A stretch of 50,369 nt of DNA from Planctomycetaceae bacterium (GCA_012719125.1 JAAYAY010000149.1:1-50369), one strand, 5' to 3'; positions 14,685 to 24,201 are shown, counted from the first letter of the stretch. Notes: generated from the letters alone by a model not told the origin. Numbers and translations: made by a program.

Positions 14685-15686
14685 ATGAAGCGTCACTATC
14701 GTGCTTTCACTCTAATCGAACTGTTGGTGGTCATCGCGATCATCGGAATTCTGATCGCCCTGCTCTTGCCGGCGGTTCAGTCCGCCCGGGAGGCGGCTCG
14801 AAGAACGAGCTGCACCAACAATCTGCGTCAATGCGTGTTGGCGCTGCACAACTACCACGACACGCACCGCCGGTTTCCCGGCTTGGGGGCCGACGCGAAG
14901 GCGAGCTTCTCGGTTCAAGCCAGGCTGTTGCCCTACGCGGAGCAATCGAATCTGCAAGAGCTGGTCGACTTTGAACAGCCGCTATTTGTCGGCGGGCACG
15001 GATTCGGCACGCTGAACGCGGCCCAAGTGGTTGCAGCGCGAACGGTCGTACCGATGTTCCGCTGCCCGAGCGACGGCGGCGAAGACCTGTTCACCGGTTA
15101 CGGCGCCAGCGCGGAGCAGCCGCTCGCCGGCGGCAACGTCATGGTGTGCATCGGCTCAGGGCGAGGAACCAACTACGACGTTCGCTACCGCACGGACGGG
15201 CTGTTCTACTACGACTCGGCGACGGCGCTGCGAAACGTCACCGACGGAACCAGCAACACGGTGGTGATATCGGAAACGCTGCTGGGCAACCAACAGGATA
15301 CGGGGGAGTTGGTTGACGCCCAGCGTCAAGTGGCGAACGTCTCCTATTCGCCCAACTCGGGATCGCCGGGGCTATCGGGGATCGTGGACGCGGACGTGGC
15401 GGCGATCGTGGCGGGCGCCGTCAGTTTTCGGGGTATGCGAGGTTCGGGTTGGATCGTCGGAAAGACATACACCTCGATGTTTCACACCTACCTGCCGCCC
15501 AACGCGGACTTCCCGGACATGTATTCGATGGGAATCGGTTATTTTGCCGCTCGCAGCAACCACCCGGGCGGCGTGAACACGGCCTTTGCCGACGGAAGCG
15601 TGCGTTTCGTGGCGGAGACGGTCGACCTGGAGACCTGGCGGAACCTGGGTTCTGTATCCGGTGGAGAGGTTCCGGGCGAGTTGTAG
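14685..15686 (+). CDS. DUF1559 (SBP_bac_10) pseudopilin-like protein
   Basis: The protein has 333 residues from the ATG at 14685, preceded by GGGAG at 8 bases (a GTG nine bases upstream is also in frame). The N-terminus has a type IV prepilin/pseudopilin processing site and helix ([20 protein letters not shown]) and the [17 protein letters not shown] segment that marks the DUF1559 family, hugely expanded in planctomycetes. The C-terminal H-x9-DG motif is present ([19 protein letters not shown]). It is expected to be anchored in the inner membrane with a periplasmic domain. Its place between hemP and the chelatase-like gene suggests co-transcription, but function is unknown. Confidence 0.92.
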   Translation: MKRHYRAFTLIELLVVIAIIGILIALLLPAVQSAREAARRTSCTNNLRQCVLALHNYHDTHRRFPGLGADAKASFSVQARLLPYAEQSNLQELVDFEQPLFVGGHGFGTLNAAQVVAARTVVPMFRCPSDGGEDLFTGYGASAEQPLAGGNVMVCIGSGRGTNYDVRYRTDGLFYYDSATALRNVTDGTSNTVVISETLLGNQQDTGELVDAQRQVANVSYSPNSGSPGLSGIVDADVAAIVAGAVSFRGMRGSGWIVGKTYTSMFHTYLPPNADFPDMYSMGIGYFAARSNHPGGVNTAFADGSVRFVAETVDLETWRNLGSVSGGEVPGEL

Positions 15687-15828
15687 TAACTCACTTCCTG
15701 ACTTCTGTTGCAGTTGAGTCAAGTTCTGGCGACTTGACCTCGGTCCGAGGTGGAACCTCGTTAGAGTCTCAATCTGGAATGGAAATCAAGTATCGCAACG
15801 CTATCACGGAGTACAAGGACAAACCGCA

Positions 15829-16755
15829 ATGAAGAGAATCTGCCACGTGCACATCGTACTGTTTTTCGGCGCCTTGTTGAGTCCGGCCGGGCCGGTTCTG
15901 GGGGCGGAAGACGCCGCCAGGAAGCCGGGGCTGCTGGTGATCGCTCACGGCTCGCCGAGCCCGGCCTGGAATGAGCCGGTTCTGAAACTGGGTGCGGAGA
16001 TCGCCCGGACCGCCATGGAAACGAGTCGCTTCGGCGCCGTTCGCACAGCGCTCATGGAATTCAGCGAACCGAGCATTCCGACGGCCGTGGCGGAACTGGA
16101 GGCTTTGGGGTGCAGTCGCATTATCGCGGCCCCCCTGTTTGTCATGCCGACCGGCCATACCCACTTCGACGTGCCGGCCGTGCTCGGCTTGTACTCATCT
16201 GGCAGGACCGACGTGCATGCCGAAGAACACGGCGGGGTCGTGCGGTGCCGTATTCCCATCACGCTGACGGAAACCATGTCGGAAGACGAACGGCTGCTGC
16301 CGCAGTACGCCTTGCAGGAAGTCGAGAAGCTGTCGACATCCTCGCCCGAGGAGGCGATCGTCTTTCTGGCACACGGCGACCCTGATCATGAGCTGCTCTG
16401 CGAGCGGGGCATGCGGCGGATTGCCTCCTACTGCTGCGCGCGAACGGGAATCGAGTACGCCGATTGGGCCTACATCGGAGTGGGGCAAGAGTTCGCCTCC
16501 AAAGGGCTCCCCGCGATCCGGCGAGCGGCGGAACAGAAGCAACGCGTGCTCGTCGTCGGGCTGTATGTTGCGTCCGACGCTCAGCGCATCCGCGATCGAG
16601 CCTTGAAGGCCGACACACGCTCCCATGGGGAGCGAGAGGCCGACATCTCCGGCAGCGAGATCCTGTTTTCGAAGGAAGGGATCGTTTCCTGCCCGCTTGT
16701 CGTGGAGTGGGTTGTCGAAACCGCCTGCGAGGCGCTGGAGAAGTCCAGCGAGTAG
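15829..16755 (+). CDS. Exported CbiX/CbiK-type sirohydrochlorin (cobalto/ferro)chelatase-like protein
   Basis: The protein has 308 residues with an AAGGA site upstream. A signal peptide occupies residues 1-24 (ending VLGAED). Two tandem chelatase half-domains follow. The first begins LLVIAHGSPSPAWNEP and carries APLFVMPTGHTHFDVP. The second begins IVFLAHGDPDHE and contains VLVVGLYVAS. The AHGS/AHGD histidines and the GHTH segment match the metal-binding positions of class II chelatases. Cytoplasmic CbiX/CbiK insert Co or Fe into sirohydrochlorin. Periplasmic CbiK of Desulfovibrio binds heme, and a transport role was proposed for it. With hemP upstream, a periplasmic heme- or metal-handling role is the best inference. 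Confidence 0.8.
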   Translation: MKRICHVHIVLFFGALLSPAGPVLGAEDAARKPGLLVIAHGSPSPAWNEPVLKLGAEIARTAMETSRFGAVRTALMEFSEPSIPTAVAELEALGCSRIIAAPLFVMPTGHTHFDVPAVLGLYSSGRTDVHAEEHGGVVRCRIPITLTETMSEDERLLPQYALQEVEKLSTSSPEEAIVFLAHGDPDHELLCERGMRRIASYCCARTGIEYADWAYIGVGQEFASKGLPAIRRAAEQKQRVLVVGLYVASDAQRIRDRALKADTRSHGEREADISGSEILFSKEGIVSCPLVVEWVVETACEALEKSSE

Positions 16756-16821
16756 GATTGGGGCGTTGCCGCCGCGGGCGTCTCCTCGCATCGAAGCGGT
16801 CCGATCACCGCGATCACAACT

Positions 16822-17760
16822 TCAGAACTTCAAAGTTCTCCGCACGAACTGGCGACTGATCTTCAGGCTCTCGCGCAAGGGGCGCGTAAGCTTGAGATCG
16901 CGAGGATGGGCCAGTTCAATCACGGCGTGGCCTCGGAAGTCGATCTGGATGAGGGCGTCGCGGACGGCGGCGTAGTCCATGTCGCCCTCACCCATGGCTT
17001 CGACCCAGGTCTTGTCCTGTTTCTGGTCGCGGAGGTGCAGGAAGACGATACGATCGCCGAACTGGCGGAGAAACTCGACGGGATCGACGCCGGCCTGGAC
17101 GAGCCAGTCGAGGTCGGGACCGAGCCTGGCGTCGGGGATTCGCGCCAGCGTGCCGCGCAGGTCATGAAGATCGTTTTCGACCTCGTATTTGTGGTTGTGA
17201 AGATTGAGGACGACACCTTTGGACTCTGCGATTGCGATGATCTTCTTGAGGAGGTCGGCCTGCGCGTCGAGTTCTTCTTCGGTTTTCGGATGTCCCGCCG
17301 AACCGACCGAGGTGCCGAACGTCGTGCCCCCCAGGGCCGCCAGGCGAGCGATAACCTTCTCGGCATCTTCGAGGATAGCTGCGTGTTGCTTGCGGTCCCA
17401 CATGGCTGCGCCGAAGGACGTACCGAGGACCGGCAGTTCGTGCTTCCGGGCGAGGTCACCGATTCGCTGGACGGCGTCATCCGGCAACAGAGCGGTGTGC
17501 ATCAGTTCGATGCCGTCCATCCCGGCGTACTTCATGTCGGCGAAGATTGTGTCCAGGATCGGCGTGATGTCGTGTTGCGGCTGGGTGGCGGCGTAGACCC
17601 AAGGGTGGGCCCCGACGGTGACCTTTCGCGACGTTTCGTCTGCTGCATGGGACGCGTGGGCAAACAGACCGTGGGTACCGGCGGCCAGCACGGCACCGGC
17701 GGCATGACGGAGGAGGTCTCTTCGGGACAAGGATTCTCTGGACACTTCGTCGGTGAACAC
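16822..17760 (-). CDS. TAT-exported sugar phosphate isomerase/epimerase-like TIM barrel
   Basis: The 312-residue form starts at a GTG at 17760 preceded by GGAGAGAG. An alternative upstream ATG at 17820 lacks a site. The N-terminus has a twin-arginine signal (SRRDLLRHAAGAVLAAG, cleavage near SHAADE). The body is an AP-endonuclease-2/xylose-isomerase-like barrel: IELMHTALL, a hydrophobic strand series, LNLHNHKYEVENDLHDL, LGPDLDWLVQAGVDPV, VFLHLRDQK and HAVIELAHP, with metal-ligand His, Glu and Asp in the expected strands. Planctomycetes have many such exported proteins, probably for sugar or polyol turnover. The substrate is unknown. Confidence 0.85.
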   Translation of the reverse strand: MFTDEVSRESLSRRDLLRHAAGAVLAAGTHGLFAHASHAADETSRKVTVGAHPWVYAATQPQHDITPILDTIFADMKYAGMDGIELMHTALLPDDAVQRIGDLARKHELPVLGTSFGAAMWDRKQHAAILEDAEKVIARLAALGGTTFGTSVGSAGHPKTEEELDAQADLLKKIIAIAESKGVVLNLHNHKYEVENDLHDLRGTLARIPDARLGPDLDWLVQAGVDPVEFLRQFGDRIVFLHLRDQKQDKTWVEAMGEGDMDYAAVRDALIQIDFRGHAVIELAHPRDLKLTRPLRESLKISRQFVRRTLKF

Positions 17761-17844
17761 GGCTCTCTCCCTCAATTTCGGTTGTCGGCGGTCGATGGCT
17801 GGCCGCATCATACCGCGCATGGGACGCGCAATCGAACCGCAGGC

Positions 17845-17885
17845 AAAAAATAAGCCCCTCCGGCGCTGGACGGGAGGGGCTTTTC
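17845..17885 (-). terminator. Terminator downstream of the Pro/Ala/Lys-rich gene
   Basis: On the minus strand the stem AGCCCCTCC/GGAGGGGCT (17853-17881) is followed by TATTTTTTG. It lies ~55 bases after the stop of the gene at 17937. Confidence 0.75.
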
Positions 17886-17936
17886 TTGTCGGTACGTTGG
17901 AAGGTATTCGTCAAGCCGAAAGAGTTCGGCTCGCTA

Positions 17937-18677
17937 CTACTTCTTCTCTTCAGGCTTGGGAGCTTCGGCTTTCGGTGCGTCTGCCTTGGGGGCAGGCGGA
18001 GCAGCCTTCTCCTCAGCCTTGGGAGGCTCGGGTTTCTTTGGAGCGGGCGGAGCCGGCTTCTCCTCGGCCTTGGGAGCGGGTGCCGCAGGCTTCGCTTCGG
18101 CCTTGGGGGCCTCAGCCTTGGGGGGCTCGGGCTTCTTGGGAGCGGGCGGAGCCGGTTTCTCTTCGGCCTTGGGGGCTTCGGGCTTCTTGGCTTCGGGCTT
18201 GGGCTCTTCCTTCTTGGGGGCCGCCGGTTTCTCGGCGGGCTTCTCGGCATCGGCCTTCTTGGCCTCAGGCTTCGGCGCATCCTTCTTCGGTGCCGCCTCT
18301 ACCTTCTTGGGCTCGGCAGGCTTCTTCGCCTCCGGCTTGGGAGCCGGAGCCGGTTTGGGGGCCGGAGCCGGTTTGACTTCGGGCTTCTTGGCCGGCGCAG
18401 GGGGCGCGGGCGGGACCGCCTTCTTGGGAGCGGGGGCCGGTTTGGGCTCGACCGCGGGGGCTACAGCCTCTTCGGCAGCCGGGGCACAGCATGCCGGTTG
18501 GCATGGCCTGCAGCAGATCGGCTTGCAGAAGATCGGCTTGCAGCAAACTGGTTTGCAGCAAATCGGCTTGCAGCACCGCGGAGCGCAGCGCCCGAACAGG
18601 CCGCGTGCTTCCGCCGTCTCGGAGACAACGAGTGCCGTTGCCATCAAGACGGCCAGCGTCACGATCAGTCGTCGCAT
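17937..18677 (-). CDS. Exported Cys-rich then Pro/Ala/Lys/Glu-rich low-complexity protein
   Basis: The protein has 246 residues with a signal peptide (1-24, ending AEARG) and a GAGGATGAG site. A short cysteine block follows (CCKPICCKPVCCKPIFCKP and more, ~residues 31-65), built from repeats of CCKPxx. From about residue 75 to the end the protein consists of imperfect repeats of the type KPEAPKAEEKPAPPAPKK, expected to be extended and polyelectrolyte-like. No enzymatic domain. I infer a cell-envelope or wall-associated spacer protein, possibly disulfide-crosslinked through the Cys block. Repeat number probably varies between strains. Confidence 0.75.
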   Translation of the reverse strand: MRRLIVTLAVLMATALVVSETAEARGLFGRCAPRCCKPICCKPVCCKPIFCKPICCRPCQPACCAPAAEEAVAPAVEPKPAPAPKKAVPPAPPAPAKKPEVKPAPAPKPAPAPKPEAKKPAEPKKVEAAPKKDAPKPEAKKADAEKPAEKPAAPKKEEPKPEAKKPEAPKAEEKPAPPAPKKPEPPKAEAPKAEAKPAAPAPKAEEKPAPPAPKKPEPPKAEEKAAPPAPKADAPKAEAPKPEEKK

Positions 18678-19247
18678 GGACTCATCCTCCTAAGTAGTGG
18701 AACAAAGGGTGTTTAGTGTGTTTGTGCCGGACTTGTGCGCATGGTACGCGCATGTTTGTGAAGGTTGGGTTGCGGGCTTGCCCCGCCTTGGGGAGAACAG
18801 CCACCCGTTGCTGTGGGCTTCGTGCCGCAGGTCACCTGAAAACATCGCAAGGTGGGAGCGGTAGGTGGCGGCTCATCAATTACGAGCAGAACGAGGCGAC
18901 GTCTCCACGCCGCCGAATGCTCAGGGGTGTGGTCAACTCTATATATCCAACCTAGTCTACCCGAAGTGCCAATGCAACCATTCTTGTGAACAGAAAAAGG
19001 GAAAGACACATCCAGAGTGCGTGTGCGCAAGGTGTTACGAGAAATGGGTCTACGTCCCAGTCTCTGGCTCCCAGTGGGGTCTGCGGAAGGTTGAATTCCA
19101 TCCTATTTGGGGGATCGTCAGAATCGCCAAACAGGGACCCCGCTGGCACGTGGTGTCATTTTGGGCGATATTGGGCGGTTCGGGCTTTGTGTTCTTTGGC
19201 AGGCGGACGAAAAAAATCTACCAGTTGGACGCTCTAGGGTCGGCCCA
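18678..19247. other. 570-base intergenic region with dispersed repeat copy B
   Basis: Divergent promoters for the gene at 18677 and for hslV are expected here, but I found no strong hexamer pair. It holds repeat copy B at 18711-18794. The plus-strand frame running up to hslV has no recognisable coding features. Confidence 0.5.
18711..18794. repeat. Dispersed ~84-bp repeat, copy B
   Basis: Matches 9337-9421 with roughly ten to a dozen substitutions and no gap. Here it is non-coding, 34 bases upstream of the start of the Pro/Ala/Lys-rich gene, so it may overlap that promoter. Confidence 0.8.
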
Positions 19248-19790
19248 ATGAAGTTTCACGCGACGACGATTTTGGCTGTGAGGCGCGGAGGTGCGGTTGC
19301 CATCGGCGGTGACGGGCAAGTCAGCCTCGGCAACACGATCATGAAAGCGGATGCAACGAAAATCCGCCGACTGGCGGAGGGGAAGGTGATGGTCGGATTC
19401 GCTGGTTCGGCGGCCGACTCGTTTGCCTTGCTGGAACGGTTCGAAGCGAAGCTGAAGGATCACCCGTCGAATCTTCCCAGGGCGGCGACGGAGTTGGCGA
19501 AGGAATGGCGCACGGATCGCGCCTTGCGACGACTGGAGGCGATGCTGATTGCCTTGGACGCACGGCACACGCTGCTGTTATCGGGGAGCGGCGACGTGAT
19601 CCAACCGGCGGACGGGATCGTCGGCATCGGATCGGGCGGCAACTACGCGGTGGCCGCCGCACGGGCCTTGGCGGGTCATAGCGACCTGGGAGCCGCCGAG
19701 ATCGTCCGCGCGTCGTTGGAGATTGCCGCAGGGATCGACGTCTACACGAATACGAACATCACCGTGGAGGAACTGGCGTGCGAGACCTAA
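19248..19790 (+). CDS. hslV: ATP-dependent protease subunit HslV
   Basis: The protein has 180 residues from the ATG at 19248. It begins [13 protein letters not shown]. The catalytic Thr of the mature Ntn-hydrolase is the first of the TT pair after a five-residue propeptide, as in many non-proteobacterial HslV proteins. [30 protein letters not shown] and [15 protein letters not shown] are family signatures. It forms a double hexamer capped by HslU and degrades unfolded or regulatory proteins after heat stress. Its 3' end overlaps the hslU start by 13 bases, indicating translational coupling. No CIRCE or other clear heat-shock operator is visible upstream. Confidence 0.95.
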   Translation: MKFHATTILAVRRGGAVAIGGDGQVSLGNTIMKADATKIRRLAEGKVMVGFAGSAADSFALLERFEAKLKDHPSNLPRAATELAKEWRTDRALRRLEAMLIALDARHTLLLSGSGDVIQPADGIVGIGSGGNYAVAAARALAGHSDLGAAEIVRASLEIAAGIDVYTNTNITVEELACET

Positions 19791-21112
19791 CGCCGCGAAA
19801 GATCGTTGTCGAACTGGATCGATACATTGTGGGACAGAACGAGGCCAAGCGCGCGGTGGCCGTCGCCGTGCGGAATCGCTGGCGTCGGCAGCAGCTTTCG
19901 GAAGAGATGCGTCCCGAGGTCGCCCCGAAGAACATCATGATGATCGGTCCGACGGGCGTGGGCAAGACGGAGATTGCCCGGCGGCTCGCGAAGCTGACGG
20001 GTGCACCGTTCATCAAGGTCGAAGCGACGAAGTACACGGAGGTCGGGTATTACGGGCGCGACGTGGAGAGCATGGTTCGAGAACTGGTGGAGAACGCCAT
20101 CGGCCTGGTTCGCGAAGCAGAGCGTGCGGGGGTGGAAGAAGAAGCGAAGCGGCGCGCGCAGGAACGGCTGCTCGACATGCTGGTTCCGGCTCCGGCCTTC
20201 GACTCGCCGGGTGAGGGAGAATCGGTGCAGCAGCGTCACGAACGGACGCGGGAGAAGTTTCGCGCGATGCTGGTTGCCGGCGAATTGGAGGAGCGCCGGG
20301 TCGAATTGACCACCGAGCAGAAGATCATGCCGATGATGCTCACGGGGAGCGGCATGGAGCAGATGGACCTGGACTTGCAAGGGATGTTCGAGAAGATCCT
20401 TCCGAAGAACACGTCGAGGCGGGAACTGCCGGTGAAGGAAGCGAGGAAGGTGCTGTTCGAACAGGAGGTCGACGCGTTGATCAACAAGGACGACGTTCAG
20501 GCGGCGGCGATCGAACTGGCCGAGGACACAGGTATTATCTTCATCGACGAACTCGACAAGGTAGTGGCCAGCGAACAGACGCACGGAGCGGACGTGTCGC
20601 GTCAGGGCGTGCAGCGTGATTTGCTGCCGATTGTGGAAGGGACGACGGTTCAAACGCGGTACGGATTCGTGAAGACGGACCACATCCTGTTCATTGCGGC
20701 CGGCGCGTTCCATCGCTCGAAGCCGAGCGATCTGATGCCCGAGCTGCAGGGGCGTTTTCCGATCCGCGTGGAACTCAAGGACCTGACGAAGGACGATTTC
20801 GTCCGCATTCTCAAGGAACCGAAGAACTCTCTTACCCGGCAGTACGAAGCGTTGCTCGATACCGAGGACGTGAAACTGGTGTTCGAGGAGGACGCCGTCG
20901 AGGCCTTGGCCGACTACGCTTTCAAGGTCAACCAGACGTCGCAGAACATTGGGGCGAGGCGGCTTTACACGATCATGGAGCGGCTTCTGGAAGAACTCAG
21001 TTTCGAGGCGCCGGAAATGAACATCGGCCGGGTCGTCATCAACGGGGCCTACGTATCGCAGCGGTTGGACGAGGTGGCTCAGGACGAGGATTTGAGCAAG
21101 TTCATACTGTAG
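19778..21112 (+). CDS. hslU: HslUV unfoldase ATPase HslU
   Basis: The protein has 444 residues and starts at a GTG at 19778 inside hslV. It shows [17 protein letters not shown] at the N-terminus, Walker [10 protein letters not shown], the pore-loop region [13 protein letters not shown], Walker [11 protein letters not shown] and the sensor/arginine-finger region near [15 protein letters not shown]. The C-terminus ends in ...EDLSKFIL, the tail that docks into HslV and activates it. The intermediate I-domain (~110-230) is of normal length. The gene is complete and the operon consists of just these two genes, convergent with mgtE. Confidence 0.95.
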   Translation: MRDLTPRKIVVELDRYIVGQNEAKRAVAVAVRNRWRRQQLSEEMRPEVAPKNIMMIGPTGVGKTEIARRLAKLTGAPFIKVEATKYTEVGYYGRDVESMVRELVENAIGLVREAERAGVEEEAKRRAQERLLDMLVPAPAFDSPGEGESVQQRHERTREKFRAMLVAGELEERRVELTTEQKIMPMMLTGSGMEQMDLDLQGMFEKILPKNTSRRELPVKEARKVLFEQEVDALINKDDVQAAAIELAEDTGIIFIDELDKVVASEQTHGADVSRQGVQRDLLPIVEGTTVQTRYGFVKTDHILFIAAGAFHRSKPSDLMPELQGRFPIRVELKDLTKDDFVRILKEPKNSLTRQYEALLDTEDVKLVFEEDAVEALADYAFKVNQTSQNIGARRLYTIMERLLEELSFEAPEMNIGRVVINGAYVSQRLDEVAQDEDLSKFIL

Positions 21113-21123
21113 AGGGGCCGACA

Positions 21124-21152
21124 GGGCACCGACCTCATCATGACGGGTGCCC
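21124..21152. terminator. Hairpin between convergent hslU and mgtE
   Basis: GGGCACC (21124-21130) pairs with GGTGCCC (21146-21152), overlapping the last codons of mgtE. There is no T-run, so it may be a weak bidirectional terminator. Confidence 0.35.
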
Positions 21153-22499
21153 GAGCAAGGCGAAGACGACCCCCATGTAGATGACAATCCCCAGGACGTC
21201 GATAATACCCGCGACAAAGGGATTGCTCATCAAGGCCGGATCGAGGCCGAGGCGGCGGAAGAGGAGGGGCAGGACCGAGCCGATCAAGGTGCCGCTAACG
21301 ACGACGAGAACGAGTGTGATCGGCAAGACCGTTGCCTCAAAGGCGGAGACTTCTCTCAGCGACCATGCGCAGAAGAAGCCGAATACGGCCAGGAGTCCGC
21401 CCAGCAGGAGCCCCATGGCAAACTCGCGTCGGACGACGCGCCACCAGTCGGCGACGGTGATGTCGTTCGTCGACAATGCCGTGATGACCAAAGCGGCCGA
21501 CTGGTTACCCGAATTGCCGCCGGTGGAGATCACCAGGGGAATGAAGGGCATCAGCCAGGGAATGGCGGCGAGGATACCTTCATAACGGCGAATGACGACC
21601 GCGGTGACGATGGCACCGAAGAACAGGATCGTGAGCCAGATGGCTCGTTTTTTGGTGAGTTCGTAGAGCGACGCATCGAGGTAGTTTTCCTTGAGGGGGC
21701 CGACCGCCGCTGCAAGATAGGCGTCTTCGACCGCCTCTTCGGCGATCACGTCGATGACGTCGTCGTGGGTGATGATGCCGAGCATGCGGTGCTCGTCGTC
21801 GACGACGGGGATGGCCAGCAGGTCGTACTTGGCCACCTTGGCCGCGACCTCTTCCTGGTCCTCCGACACATTCACGGTGAGCAGATCCCTCTCCATGATC
21901 TCGCCGACGGGCCGATCGGGGAATCGCGTGGCCGACAGCAGTTCTCGTGCGGAAACCAGCCCGTGCAGGTGTCCCTCGTCGTCGAGGACGTAGATGTAGT
22001 AGATGGTTTCGAGCTGTTCGGCCTGACGGGCGATCTGATCGAGTGCCTGTTTGACGGGCGTGGATTCGCTGACCCGGGCGAACTCGGTCGTCATGACCGC
22101 GCCGGCCGTATCCTCGGGGTAGGCCTGGAGACGCTGGATGTCGCGCCGCTCCTCGGCCGGCACGAGCGAGAGGACTTCCTCGACCAACTCCGGGGCCATT
22201 TCCTGCAAGAGGTCGACGCGATCGTCCGGCGGCATTTCGCCGATCAATTTGGCCGCCTCCTCGCGATCCAGTGATTCGAGGATCTTGACCTGAAGCTCCT
22301 CCGGAAAGAAGCAGAATATCTCCCGGCGGAGGTAGTCTTCGGCATGGCGGATGACGTTCCAGGATTCCTCCGCGGTGAGGCCGTCCATGAATTCGACGGT
22401 TCTGGCCGGATGCAAAGCTCCACAGAACTCGCGCAAGCCTGCGACGTCGTTTTCGGCCAACATTTCGCGGAGTTCGGGAAGGTAGAGCGGATTAGGCAT
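21138..22499 (-). CDS. mgtE: Magnesium transporter MgtE
   Basis: The protein has 453 residues. The MgtE N-terminal superhelical domain (~1-130, with LIGEMPPDDRVDLLQEM) is followed by two CBS domains (~135-255, with MTTEFARVSESTPVKQAL and MERDLLTVNVSEDQEEVA). Then come a connecting helix and five C-terminal transmembrane helices (~285-450), including the conserved pore segment PLVISTGGNSGNQSAALVI. It is a homodimeric inner-membrane Mg2+ channel gated by Mg2+ binding to the N and CBS domains. No M-box riboswitch was recognised in the 125 bases upstream. Confidence 0.95.
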   Translation of the reverse strand: MPNPLYLPELREMLAENDVAGLREFCGALHPARTVEFMDGLTAEESWNVIRHAEDYLRREIFCFFPEELQVKILESLDREEAAKLIGEMPPDDRVDLLQEMAPELVEEVLSLVPAEERRDIQRLQAYPEDTAGAVMTTEFARVSESTPVKQALDQIARQAEQLETIYYIYVLDDEGHLHGLVSARELLSATRFPDRPVGEIMERDLLTVNVSEDQEEVAAKVAKYDLLAIPVVDDEHRMLGIITHDDVIDVIAEEAVEDAYLAAAVGPLKENYLDASLYELTKKRAIWLTILFFGAIVTAVVIRRYEGILAAIPWLMPFIPLVISTGGNSGNQSAALVITALSTNDITVADWWRVVRREFAMGLLLGGLLAVFGFFCAWSLREVSAFEATVLPITLVLVVVSGTLIGSVLPLLFRRLGLDPALMSNPFVAGIIDVLGIVIYMGVVFALLGHPS

Positions 22500-22624
22500 G
22501 GTCTCGCCTCGTGAGGAATACGACTCGCGTCGGGCAACACAACGCTCCCATTAGGCAAGTCTAGCATCTGGGACACGAGGGGCGCAAGGCCCGGGAGACC
22601 GTCGGGACGAGTCGTTCGCCTGCC

Positions 22625-23971
22625 TTACGAAGCGATCTGCCACGGATCGACAAGGGAAGAGGAAACGAGCGGACGCCGGAAGAAGCTCTGAAGGATTTCC
22701 GGGAAGGCCGCGAAGTGAAGGTGAATCAGGCTGCCGACGACGCAGCGGCACCCGATGAGGTCGGGCCGGCAACAGGAATCGTGAGGGGCGTCGAGACGGC
22801 ATCCGGGGGCCTCGAATCGCCATCGGCCGGAGCGGTACCCGCGAAGACGGGAGCCTTGGGGAGCGAGCCAATTGTCTTGGGCAACGACAACTTCCATAGG
22901 CTCGGGGGCAGGGTTGCCTGTCTGGAACCGCGCCACCGCGGGCAGGATACCGCACATTCGCTGCGTTTCCCCGTCGGGATACTCGATCGCCTGGCTCAGG
23001 TAGGCTGCTCCTCCAACCTCTCCGTAGATTCGTCCTCCGTGGGCGACATGGCTGCGCAGTGCCGATTTCATGCAGTGATTCTCGGCGAGTGCATGGGCGA
23101 AGGATTCCGGTCGGCCGCATCCAAGATAGACGATCTCCGTGCCGGGCGGCAGATTCTCGTCGTACAACGGCGAGAAATCGACGACCTGGGCTCCCAGTAG
23201 TTCGAGCTGATCGAGCGCGCTGGGGAAGTATCCGAAGAATGCTTCGTCGTAGGCGACGGCAATCGTCGGCTTCCAGGCGGGGAGATCGTGGATTTCACAG
23301 GGCGAGTCGACGCTCAACGCGGCGGCCCCGCCGACAAGCCGGGCAAACAAGTCCGGTCGCCAGTGTACGCCAGAGCCGGCAACCAGTTGTTCGCAGAGGT
23401 CTTTCGGGATGCTGCTTCCGGGAGCGAGCGAGGCAATGCGGTTGCGCGCCGATTCCGTGTTCTCCAGGGCGCCCACGACCGGCAGGCCCCAGAGAGTCTC
23501 AATGTCGGTGATCATTCCGTCCAAGGTGCGGCGGTGCGGCACATGATCGAGGAACACGGCATCGACGTTCGGACGCTTCGGAAGACCTCGCCGGTCAATC
23601 AAGGCGACGTCCACGACGGCGAGTCGCGGCAGATCGAGCCATTTGCAGAGCGTATTCAGGTTTCCGCCGGCAAGGTGTTCGTCGGGCCGGACTTCGAACC
23701 GGCCGATAACGGCCGCCAGATCCGCACCAGTCATGGAACGAAGCAAGAGATCGCGGCAGAGTTCCCGCGACATGATCCAACTATCGAGATACCGTGCAGG
23801 GAGCCCGGTGATTGCCTGCGAAGCCCACTGCCCAGACAAACTGGCCTGTGCGGCAAAACACTGGGTCTGGATACCGTTTCGGCGCAGCATGTCCAGCAGG
23901 GCGATCAGGACGGCTTGCGAATCGGCGTCCTCTTGAATTGTCCCGATCGCAAGGCGTGGTAGGCTTGGCAT
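22625..23971 (-). CDS. CobB/CbiA-like (cobyrinate a,c-diamide synthase family) protein with lost active site
   Basis: The 448-residue form starts at the ATG at 23971, chosen because family proteins begin about five residues before the first strand. The frame is open to 24067. The C-terminal half is clearly CobB/CbiA-like: TIAVAYDEAFFGYFPSALDQ, VVDFSPLYDENLPPG and IVYLGCGRPESFAHAL. Two catalytic features are missing. The P-loop expected near residue 10 reads GTIQEDADSQ instead of G-x4-GK[ST]. The glutaminase Cys is Val319 (GEVGGAAYL instead of ECGG). It is unlikely to amidate cobyrinate. It may be a regulatory or tetrapyrrole-binding paralogue. No cobalamin genes adjoin it. Confidence 0.75.
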   Translation of the reverse strand: MPSLPRLAIGTIQEDADSQAVLIALLDMLRRNGIQTQCFAAQASLSGQWASQAITGLPARYLDSWIMSRELCRDLLLRSMTGADLAAVIGRFEVRPDEHLAGGNLNTLCKWLDLPRLAVVDVALIDRRGLPKRPNVDAVFLDHVPHRRTLDGMITDIETLWGLPVVGALENTESARNRIASLAPGSSIPKDLCEQLVAGSGVHWRPDLFARLVGGAAALSVDSPCEIHDLPAWKPTIAVAYDEAFFGYFPSALDQLELLGAQVVDFSPLYDENLPPGTEIVYLGCGRPESFAHALAENHCMKSALRSHVAHGGRIYGEVGGAAYLSQAIEYPDGETQRMCGILPAVARFQTGNPAPEPMEVVVAQDNWLAPQGSRLRGYRSGRWRFEAPGCRLDAPHDSCCRPDLIGCRCVVGSLIHLHFAAFPEILQSFFRRPLVSSSLVDPWQIAS

Positions 23972-24201
23972 CCTGGTCTGCTTGAAAAGGTCGACGGGCA
24001 CGAGACAGGTAGACTCCTGCGGAATTCTCCCGGCAAGTTGCGGGAAGTCAACCATATTACGCGGCAAAATGGCGAATTGGCCGAAGTCCGCGTCTTCAGA
24101 TCGCGTACCCTGGCGAAAGAACCCGGAGTTTGGGCGGCCTCGCGTCGACAGGCCTCAATTGCTGTCGACGCCAGGCGCCGGCGGGACCAAGCGACGGCGG
24201 A

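Noticed and set aside
15700-15762. Two small hairpins (GTCAAG...CTTGAC and CGAGGT-GGA-ACCTCG) upstream of the chelatase gene as a riboswitch or terminator
   Set aside because: Stems of only six pairs, no T-run, and no match to a riboswitch consensus that I can recall.
19130-19247. TGGCACG string upstream of hslV as a sigma-54 promoter
   Set aside because: The -12 TTGCA element is missing at the required distance.
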